A stretch of 6,355 nt of DNA from Deltaproteobacteria bacterium (lineage in GTDB: Bacteria; Desulfobacterota; Desulfobacteria; Desulfobacterales; BuS5): assembly GCA_021157555.1 (NCBI GenBank), contig JAGGWL010000022.1, positions 1 to 6,355 of the forward strand, given 5' to 3'. A model generated the notes under the pieces. The model was given only the letters and a program-made list of their open reading frames with translations. It made no database searches and was not told the DNA's origin. Made by a program: the position numbers and the translations under genes. Positions 1-5,415 of this stretch are shown here, piece by piece (positions within the stretch are counted from its first letter, which is position 1; each line of letters begins with the position of its first letter).

Positions 1-123
1 ACCTTCGCCAAATTAAGAAAACAGAGAAAATCAGCTTTTTCTATTTTTGTAACATGTTGATTTTGTTAATGTTTAAAAAATAATTTTTTGTAAAAACAGA
101 CCAAAATGCAAATTGGCGAAGGT
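1..123. repeat. Inverted-repeat-bounded AT-rich segment (possible MITE-like element)
   Basis: The first 11 bases (ACCTTCGCCAA, 1-11) are the exact reverse complement of 113-123 (TTGGCGAAGGT). After one mismatch, two further inward bases also pair (13-14 with 110-111). The roughly 100 bp between the arms are strongly AT-rich, have no credible coding frame, and include a palindrome AACATGTT (51-58), a small A6/T6 hairpin (75-89) and a direct repeat TTTTTGTAA (44-52 and 85-93). Size, terminal inverted repeats and lack of coding capacity fit a miniature inverted-repeat element. The left arm begins at the window edge, so the full arm length and any target-site duplication cannot be seen. A pair of divergent promoter elements or protein-binding sites is an equally possible reading. 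Confidence 0.45.
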
Positions 124-129
124 ATTGCT
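113..129 (+). promoter_or_regulatory. Candidate sigma-54 (-24/-12) promoter for the 217-732 gene
   Basis: The sequence reads TTGGCGA, five bases, then TTGCT. This follows the sigma-54 layout TTGGCAC-N5-TTGCW with exact GG-N10-GC spacing (GG at 115-116, GC at 127-128); only the last two bases of the -24 box differ. Initiation would be expected near 139-141, giving a 5' leader of about 75 nt before the ATG at 217. Sigma-54 promoters need an enhancer-binding activator. A near match to the IHF consensus (AATCAG-N4-TTC, 29-41, last base off) and the palindrome AACATGTT (51-58) lie upstream at plausible distances, but both are weak. Overlapping sigma-70-like alternatives exist (TTGCTT 125-130 with TATTAT 147-152, 16-bp spacer; TTGATA 129-134 with TATCAA 152-157, 17-bp spacer), so the sigma factor is not settled. 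Confidence 0.42.
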
Positions 130-216
130 TGATACAAAGATATTTTTATTATATCAAAAATAAAAGTGCTGAATTTAATTTATTTAATTTTATCGTTTAA
201 AATTTAGGAGGCTTTT

Positions 217-732
217 ATGAAAAACAGGTTTAATTTCATTCAGGTCATTTGCTTTATTATATTCTTTTTTATGGGAAACTCACTTTTTGCCATAGAAACA
301 GCCCCCAGAATTACAGATCGGGAAATTATAGAAAGCCTTGCTGAAATCAAAACCGGGCAAAAAGCATTAAAAGAATTAATGGGTAAAAGTTTCGAACAAA
401 TTGACAAACGTTTTGAGCAGGTTGACAAGCGTTTTGAGCAGGTTGACAAGCGTTTCGAAGAGGTAAATAGTCGTTTCGAACAAATGTATAATCTTGTGCT
501 ATCACTATTCGGCTCCCTGATAGTATTAATTGTTGCAGTTCTCGGCTATTCCATTTGGGACAGACGGACAGTTACGCAAGAGGTTTCAGGAAAGGTGGAA
601 GAGATTGAGCGTGAGCTTGATATCAAAAACATTAAAGGTTCCAAAATAGAGCGCTTGATTGGCATGTTAAAAAATCTCTCAAAAGAAGACCAAAAGCTTG
701 CCGATGTGCTGCGCAGTTTTAATCTATTATAA
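217..732 (+). CDS. Small coiled-coil membrane protein with signal peptide and IWDRRT motif, function unknown
   Basis: This is a 171-residue protein. The ATG is well supported by AGGAGG at 206-211, five bases upstream. Residues 1-25 form a signal peptide (MKNR, hydrophobic core, likely cleavage after LFA). Residues 32-92 are a charged coiled coil containing near-identical FEQVDKR heptads from residue 59. Residues 93-114 form a transmembrane helix, directly followed by IWDRRT (113-118) and a charged tail ending LADVLRSFNLL. By the positive-inside rule the coiled coil faces the periplasm and the tail the cytoplasm. The arrangement recalls a widespread set of uncharacterised bacterial proteins with signal peptide, variable 'RFE..' coiled coil, one helix and a WDRRT-like motif, and superficially the Bdr/CCDC90-type proteins. 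I know of no established function. The gene is convergent to gspD with 12 bp between stop codons, so it is probably not part of the secretion operon. It is a real gene by its RBS, composition and topology. Confidence 0.82.
   Translation: MKNRFNFIQVICFIIFFFMGNSLFAIETAPRITDREIIESLAEIKTGQKALKELMGKSFEQIDKRFEQVDKRFEQVDKRFEEVNSRFEQMYNLVLSLFGSLIVLIVAVLGYSIWDRRTVTQEVSGKVEEIERELDIKNIKGSKIERLIGMLKNLSKEDQKLADVLRSFNLL
391..474 (+). repeat. Tandem 21-bp repeats encoding heptads
   Basis: Four consecutive 21-bp units (391-411, 412-432, 433-453, 454-474) each encode a seven-residue FE-x-x-x-x-R heptad; a fifth, degenerate unit starts at 475. Units 2 and 3 (412-432 and 433-453) are identical at all 21 bases, while units 1 and 4 have diverged in both codons and residues. 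Phe and Val/Ile occupy the a and d positions expected of a coiled-coil core. Exact identity at synonymous sites suggests a recent duplication by slippage or recombination, so copy number may vary between strains. Confidence 0.9.
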
Positions 733-744
733 ATGGAAACTTCC

Positions 745-2772
745 TTACGGTTCTTTTGATATAAGTTCTTCCTGAAATTTTCCGAGTTTCTTTTTAAATT
801 CATCTGCCACTATATCAACGTCCTCGGAGTTTATTATTACAGTTGGTGTCAGTAAAATTATAAGCTCTGTTTTATTAATTTTATCTTTGGAATATCCAAA
901 AATAAAACCAAGGATCGGTATTTGTGAAAGAAAAGGCACCCCGGAACGTACGCGTTCTCTTTTCTGTCTTATCAACCCGCCGATAGCTATAGTCTGCTTG
1001 TGCTGTACTGTAATGCTTGTTTTAGCGACTCTTTTAAAAAAAGAAGGGTATTTTGAACCTTCAGTGCCTACTTCAACGCTATCTTTGACTTCGCTGACCT
1101 CTTGCATTATATCCATAGTTACAAGTCCACGTTTATTTATATGGGGAGTAACTTTTAGAATAATTCCTGTATCCCGGTACTCAATAGATGTTTCCACCAT
1201 AGGTTCAGATGAGTCTGTGTACCTGTACTCTGCCGTTGAAATAGGCTCTTCCGTAGTTATTTCTATTGAGGCTTCCTTGTTGTCCGATGCTATTATGGAT
1301 GGAGTTGAAAGGATATTAACCTTACCGTCATTAGCCAGAGCGTGCATAGCCATATTTAATCTGTCCACTTTTTCAAGAGTATACTTTAATCCTGACTCAA
1401 TGCCTGCGGCTCCTCCTGTAATATTCAGAGTCGAATCATAGCTGCCGTGCGTATTGGTATATGTCCAGTCAATTCCCATTTCTGTATTGTTGTCCAACTG
1501 TATTTCTGCAATCATGCATTCTATTAGCACCTGCCTGGGAAGGATATCCAGTTTTTTTAAAACTGTCTCTATAATATTGTAATCCGAAGGAATGGCTTCA
1601 ATAATAAGAGCGTTTCTGATCTTGTCCGCGGTGATTGTAACTTCTTCCTTTAAAGAGCCGGTGCCTGCTTTTTCAGTGCTTATTTTTTTGAGTTTTCTTT
1701 GAGGTGGTTTCTGGTTTTTAGGTGCCGCCTTGTTTTGTTTATCTTTTTCAGGTTTTTCAGTTTTATTAAAAATTTCTTCCAGGAGATCATGAAGATCCTC
1801 AGCGGCTCCATTTTGGATAAAATAAACATATATTCTTGGTTCAATATCCGGGCTGGCTGTGTCGATTGTTTTGATAAAATCATCAACAGAATTAAAAATA
1901 TCCGGTTTGGAACTAACTGCCAAAATTGCGTTAAGATGCTCTATGGCTATAAATTTGAGCCCCTCATTTTTTCCTTTAAAGGAAACCATTGAGAATGCTT
2001 CGTTTAAAGTTTCCACGAGATCACTTGCATCGGAATTTGCTATTTTGTACATTTTAAAATTTAATTTTTTAAATATATCTACATCAAAAACATCTGTAAG
2101 CATAAGGATTTTATCTATATTTACCAGTCTGTCAACAACCAGAAGAGTATTTGTAGAATCATGGGAAAAGACTGATCCTGCGGAAGAAAGAAAGGGTTGT
2201 ATTATTTTTTCTATTTCAGCAGCGGCAATATACTTAATTGGTATAATCTGGATCAGCATACCGCCTTTTAATAGAATATCCTTTTTTATAACTCCTTTTT
2301 CTTTTGAAAGTAATTTACGAGGAAGGTTGTCCGCTGTAGTAATCTGGTAAACCCCATCCTCCTGAACAGCGGCCAGACCATTTATTTCCAGAATTTTTAA
2401 AAAAATAGGCAGCAAATCTTTTTGGCTGAGTTTTTTGGCTATATGAATTGTAACTGTGCCGCTGATTGAGGGATCAACAACGTAATTTATTTTCAACAGA
2501 TCGCCAAAAGTTTTAATAACCTCAAAAATATCAGCGTCATCAAAATTAAATATAATATCTTTGGACTTATTTTCAACGCGGTGTTCATTTTGGCTGCCAG
2601 ACTGCATTGGAACATGGCCAGCAGAAGCATTGCTCGTGATTGGTGGAATCGGAATGCTATCTTTGCCATTCTCTGCCCATGTTATTAAAGCTGAACTGAA
2701 CAGGATTACGACAGAGCCTGCAAATAATAACAAGGCTTGGGATATTTTATATTTTTTTATGTCTTTATTCAT
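745..2772 (-). CDS. gspD: Type II secretion system secretin GspD
   Basis: This 675-residue outer-membrane secretin forms the multimeric channel through which folded substrates leave the periplasm. A signal peptide spans about 1-33 (cleavage near TWA|EN; no lipobox Cys). Then come a short Ser/Pro linker, N0 (about 72-146, 'NFDDADIFEVIKTFGDLL'), N1 (about 172-232), N2 (about 236-305), N3 (about 311-410) and the secretin barrel domain (about 415-648). The barrel carries the hallmarks LIECMIAEI, NILSTPSIIASDN (486-498), VPFLSQIPILGFIFG (612-626) and the ending LTPTVI. N3 is interrupted by a Lys/Pro-rich insertion (337-376) where GspD proteins usually have a flexible loop. Only about 29 residues follow LTPTVI, so a long pilotin-binding S-domain is missing. 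Length is normal for GspD. The ATG follows the gspC stop by 43 nt with only a weak A-rich ribosome site. It is the last gene of the operon. PilQ is excluded by the four N-domains without AMIN domains and by the gsp neighbours. Confidence 0.96.
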   Translation of the reverse strand: MNKDIKKYKISQALLLFAGSVVILFSSALITWAENGKDSIPIPPITSNASAGHVPMQSGSQNEHRVENKSKDIIFNFDDADIFEVIKTFGDLLKINYVVDPSISGTVTIHIAKKLSQKDLLPIFLKILEINGLAAVQEDGVYQITTADNLPRKLLSKEKGVIKKDILLKGGMLIQIIPIKYIAAAEIEKIIQPFLSSAGSVFSHDSTNTLLVVDRLVNIDKILMLTDVFDVDIFKKLNFKMYKIANSDASDLVETLNEAFSMVSFKGKNEGLKFIAIEHLNAILAVSSKPDIFNSVDDFIKTIDTASPDIEPRIYVYFIQNGAAEDLHDLLEEIFNKTEKPEKDKQNKAAPKNQKPPQRKLKKISTEKAGTGSLKEEVTITADKIRNALIIEAIPSDYNIIETVLKKLDILPRQVLIECMIAEIQLDNNTEMGIDWTYTNTHGSYDSTLNITGGAAGIESGLKYTLEKVDRLNMAMHALANDGKVNILSTPSIIASDNKEASIEITTEEPISTAEYRYTDSSEPMVETSIEYRDTGIILKVTPHINKRGLVTMDIMQEVSEVKDSVEVGTEGSKYPSFFKRVAKTSITVQHKQTIAIGGLIRQKRERVRSGVPFLSQIPILGFIFGYSKDKINKTELIILLTPTVIINSEDVDIVADEFKKKLGKFQEELISKEP

Positions 2773-2815
2773 AGAGTTATCTTTTTGAAACCTGCAAGTT
2801 ATTTAGTCTCCGTTC

Positions 2816-3430
2816 CTACTCTTTTTGAAATCGGGTTCTTGTTTTTGGCTTTCTAAGCTGTTTTGGCGGAAGCCTTCTCACTTTTGTTTTTTTAATTTCC
2901 CTGCGTTTTTTTGAGGGTAACCTTAGCCTTGGCTTTGGTTTATCCGGATTAACCAAAAGGAGTTCGGTCTTGATACGGCCTTCTTTTAAAATTATTCTGT
3001 CTGAAAGTACTGTTTCGACAGTAGCAGAACCGATTTTTTCACTCTCTTTAATCCATTCTGCCTTTTGCTTTATCCCCCTGCGTTGTGTTTTATCAGCAAT
3101 CAAGGCAGATCTATTGTCATTAACTATCAAAATTCCATACAGAATACAATCTGTGTTGGGTTTGAAATCTTTTGTTTCCCCTGTAGACGGCTCAATATCT
3201 GCAGGACGCCTGTCCGGATTAAAAAGATCCTGATCAATAAAATCTGCATACATAATTAAAGCAGTTTTTATCTTTTTCACTCTTTTTACAGGAAATTGTC
3301 TGGTTTTTTTTACCTGCTTAATATTGACTCCATTTTCTTCAGGTTCATCCCAAATCCGGCAGATCTTTACCGCAAAGAAAATAATTAAAAGAGTCAGCAA
3401 TATATTTACAGGCAACAGTTTGCTTTTCAT
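2816..3430 (-). CDS. gspC: GspC/PilP-like inner-membrane clamp protein, PDZ-less with basic tail
   Basis: The protein has 204 residues. In T2SS, GspC links the inner-membrane GspL/GspM platform to the periplasmic N-domains of GspD. Visible parts are a short cytoplasmic start, a transmembrane helix (about 7-24), a charged linker, and a homology-region (HR) domain (about 66-160). The HR signs are 'DLFNPDRRP' (68-76), 'ILYGILIVNDNRSALI' (96-111), 'SEKIGSATVETVLSDRIIL' (130-148) and the closing 'TELLLV'. No PDZ or coiled-coil module follows. Instead, residues 164-204 are a tail with 20 Lys/Arg among 41 positions plus many Pro. Full GspC proteins are commonly near 270-300 residues, so this is a short form resembling PilP in architecture. 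Such genes may also be annotated as gspN or gspP in Desulfobacterota. The ATG overlaps the gspM stop by one base (TAATG), implying coupled translation. The role is confident from domain and position; the exact symbol is less so. Confidence 0.8.
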   Translation of the reverse strand: MKSKLLPVNILLTLLIIFFAVKICRIWDEPEENGVNIKQVKKTRQFPVKRVKKIKTALIMYADFIDQDLFNPDRRPADIEPSTGETKDFKPNTDCILYGILIVNDNRSALIADKTQRRGIKQKAEWIKESEKIGSATVETVLSDRIILKEGRIKTELLLVNPDKPKPRLRLPSKKRREIKKTKVRRLPPKQLRKPKTRTRFQKE

Positions 3431-4011
3431 TATATTTTTTTCATATATCCCGCAATCGTCAGGGTAGAATTGATTTCATAGGAATCCTGTTTTACACGAA
3501 AACGTTTTCTTTTTTTTCTGACCCTGATTCTGATCTCTTTTATAGTCAGATAGGTGGCAGAGGTTTCTATTTTGTAAAGAATTTTCCTTAATGCCCTGGT
3601 ATCTGAAACAATACTATATTGAACAGGAAGAATAGTATAATAATCCGTTTTAACAGGATCAAGAATCTTCATGGTCTTTAGTTCAACACCGCTTTCAGCT
3701 ACTATTTTGTTAAGTTTGTTCTGAATCTCCACAGTGGCCAGCGCAGGGGTTTTACTGCTTAAAAGCCCTGCTCCGGAACGTTTGATATTTTTTTTAACCT
3801 CTGTCAGGCTTGCAATTAAAGATTCTTTTTGCCCTATTGCAGTTTTGTATCCGGCCAACATTCTGCTTTTAATCGTAATTTCATCTCCCAGCCTGTCCAG
3901 ATAATCAAATGCCGGATTAACAAAATATTTATAGCCGGTCATCAGCATCAGCACAATACTGATTCCAATCAGGTACTTTCTCTTATTATCGGCGGTTATT
4001 TTAAAATTCAA
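3430..4011 (-). CDS. gspM: Type II secretion system protein GspM (PilO-like)
   Basis: The protein has 193 residues and a bitopic inner-membrane layout: a basic N-terminus (NKRKY), one transmembrane helix (about 13-29), a helical coiled coil (about 36-80), then a ferredoxin-like periplasmic domain (about 94-190, beginning 'TVEIQNKLNKIVAESGVELKTM'). This is the PilO/GspM fold layout. GspM pairs with GspL in the assembly platform. The start is TTG at 4011-4009, overlapping the gspL stop as TTGA. AGGA lies 11 nt upstream (4026-4023), and the next in-frame ATG would delete most of the membrane helix, so TTG is preferred. The stop overlaps the next ATG by one base. A dense basic block (about 161-174, 'RIRVRKKRKRFRVK') sits in the periplasmic domain. 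Sequence conservation in this family is low, so the call rests on topology and on position between gspL and the clamp gene. Confidence 0.85.
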   Translation of the reverse strand: MNFKITADNKRKYLIGISIVLMLMTGYKYFVNPAFDYLDRLGDEITIKSRMLAGYKTAIGQKESLIASLTEVKKNIKRSGAGLLSSKTPALATVEIQNKLNKIVAESGVELKTMKILDPVKTDYYTILPVQYSIVSDTRALRKILYKIETSATYLTIKEIRIRVRKKRKRFRVKQDSYEINSTLTIAGYMKKI

Positions 4012-5414
4012 TTAAGCGTCATTCCTATTTTAAAGCGTTCTTTGCCCTTTTTATCTTTTACTATGGTCGATTTAAAGCTTACGTCTTTAAACATGGGCGA
4101 CTGTTCCAAAACAGAAATCAGCTCTGAAGCAATAGTCGCATACCCTTCTATCTCTACTGTATCATGTTTAAGGGTAATATTTTTTACCCAGGCATCTTTA
4201 GGAATAACAGCGGCCATAGTGTTGATAATATTAAGCGCTGATTTGTTATCTTCTTTAAGTTTATTTATATGAACAAGTTTTTGTTCGATATCAGTATATT
4301 CTTTACGTATTTTATCTATTTTTGTAATTTCAGGTTTGAGAGTGATAATCTCAGCATTTATGCGGCTTAGCAGCATTTTTTTTTGAAAAAAAGAACTTCC
4401 TGCCCAGCCGGACAGGCTAATGAAAAATAATATCAAAAGAATTAAAAATATATTCCACCCTGCCCTGCCCGGTTTTTTTAATAAATTAGCAGGAGCCAGA
4501 TTAATATTCAGCGGAAGGCTGGAGCTCCCTTTTTTTGCAAGTCCGTAAGCTGTTTCAAACCCTGGGGGCAACAAATGACCGGTAATCTCTGAAAATTTAA
4601 TAATCTTTAAACCGGTTTTTTTCATGATTCTTTCAGGAATCTCTGTTGCAAAAAAATCTTTAGAAACAGCCGGACCTGTTAATACAATTTTTAACTGATC
4701 AGTCGATTCCCCGGTTTGATCGGCTTTTTGTTTTATAATTTCTATTTCATTTATGAGAATTTCTTCCAGCGAAATATTTTTATTATTTTTAAAGGTAATA
4801 TGTCTGGAATATCTCAGCATACCATTTTTTTTTAAATTGACTTCAATCTGATCATGATCAATATCCGCTATAATCATGAAAGAGGTATCAGTCTCGTCCT
4901 GCCCGCCCTCAAATGCATTCACAAGGGCAGTAGAGCTGAATGCCACCCCTGAAAAAAATATCCCTGTCCTGCGGCAGGCTTGAATAATTGAATCTATTTC
5001 ATTCTTTTTGGCTGCTGCAATCAAAATATTAAGTCTGTTTTGTTGTTCATCCCTGTTGATTACAGTAAAATCATAATAAAGCTCATCAACAGGAAAAGGG
5101 AAATATTTTCCGAGCTCATAGGCCAAGGTGGCAGAAAGGTTTTCCTCAACAGCAAGAGGAAGGTCTGTATATTTAAGCAGCAATTTATGTCTTGGAAGCC
5201 CCAAAAAAATGTAATCCGGCTTGATACTGTTTTTGATAATAAAGTTATTGATAATCTCTGCTATAAGCCGGTTTGTATCTTCTGATGATTTCCCGTCCGG
5301 CAGTGGAAAAGACTCATGTTCGACCGGAATCAAAGCTTTAAATGTTTTTTTTAGATGCAAAAGGAACAGGTGATCTTTTTTTATATCAATTCCAATGCTT
5401 GATTCTATCAGCAA
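4008..5414 (-). CDS. gspL: Type II secretion system protein GspL (PilM-PilN fusion type)
   Basis: The protein has 468 residues. Residues about 5-298 form a cytoplasmic actin-like PilM/GspL domain: 'SIGIDIKKDHLFLLHL' at the first phosphate-like loop, 'LAYELGKYFPFPVDELYYDF' (97-116), 'LTGPA' (245-249) and 'ETAYGLA' (287-293). This domain is expected to bind the N-terminus of the ATPase GspE. One transmembrane helix (about 321-340) follows, then a coiled coil (about 344-390) and a PilN-like periplasmic domain (about 391-468, 'PKDAWVKNITLKHDTVEIEG'). The protein thus passes cytoplasmic ATPase work to the periplasmic GspM/GspC parts. The start is TTG at 5414-5412, one base after the gspK stop; the second codon is CTG, and there is no nearby ATG. 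The upstream AAGGGAG (5430-5424) with 9-nt spacing supports it. Length is ordinary for GspL (about 400-480). Two A9 runs occur in the coding strand (4376-4384, 4825-4833). Confidence 0.93.
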   Translation of the reverse strand: MLIESSIGIDIKKDHLFLLHLKKTFKALIPVEHESFPLPDGKSSEDTNRLIAEIINNFIIKNSIKPDYIFLGLPRHKLLLKYTDLPLAVEENLSATLAYELGKYFPFPVDELYYDFTVINRDEQQNRLNILIAAAKKNEIDSIIQACRRTGIFFSGVAFSSTALVNAFEGGQDETDTSFMIIADIDHDQIEVNLKKNGMLRYSRHITFKNNKNISLEEILINEIEIIKQKADQTGESTDQLKIVLTGPAVSKDFFATEIPERIMKKTGLKIIKFSEITGHLLPPGFETAYGLAKKGSSSLPLNINLAPANLLKKPGRAGWNIFLILLILFFISLSGWAGSSFFQKKMLLSRINAEIITLKPEITKIDKIRKEYTDIEQKLVHINKLKEDNKSALNIINTMAAVIPKDAWVKNITLKHDTVEIEGYATIASELISVLEQSPMFKDVSFKSTIVKDKKGKERFKIGMTLN

Positions 5415-5415
5415 A

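Noticed and set aside
391..474. Tandem 21-bp repeats as a CRISPR array
   Set aside because: The units are contiguous with no spacers, in frame, and encode coiled-coil heptads.
709..716. CTGCGCAG palindrome followed by TTTT as a terminator
   Set aside because: It lies inside the coding sequence before the stop codon, is a self-palindrome without a loop, and has only four T's, so it is not a credible intrinsic terminator.
887..1441. Long plus-strand open frame (184 codons) antisense to gspD
   Set aside because: It lies wholly within the conserved secretin-domain coding sequence. Its translation has no recognisable domain, and I saw no convincing ribosome site. It is a shadow of gspD codon structure.
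1859..2350. Plus-strand open frame of 163 codons opposite the gspD N-domains
   Set aside because: It is antisense to well-supported N0-N2 coding sequence, and its residues read like reverse-complement shadow, rich in Ile/Ser/Phe with no motif.
2773..2815. Internal promoter or attenuator between the gspC-like gene and gspD
   Set aside because: The 43 bases hold only an imperfect 12-bp palindrome (AACCTGCAAGTT) and no clear -35/-10 pair or stable hairpin.
3829..4272. Plus-strand open frame spanning the gspL/gspM junction
   Set aside because: It overlaps two well-supported genes in antisense and has no domain or signal features.
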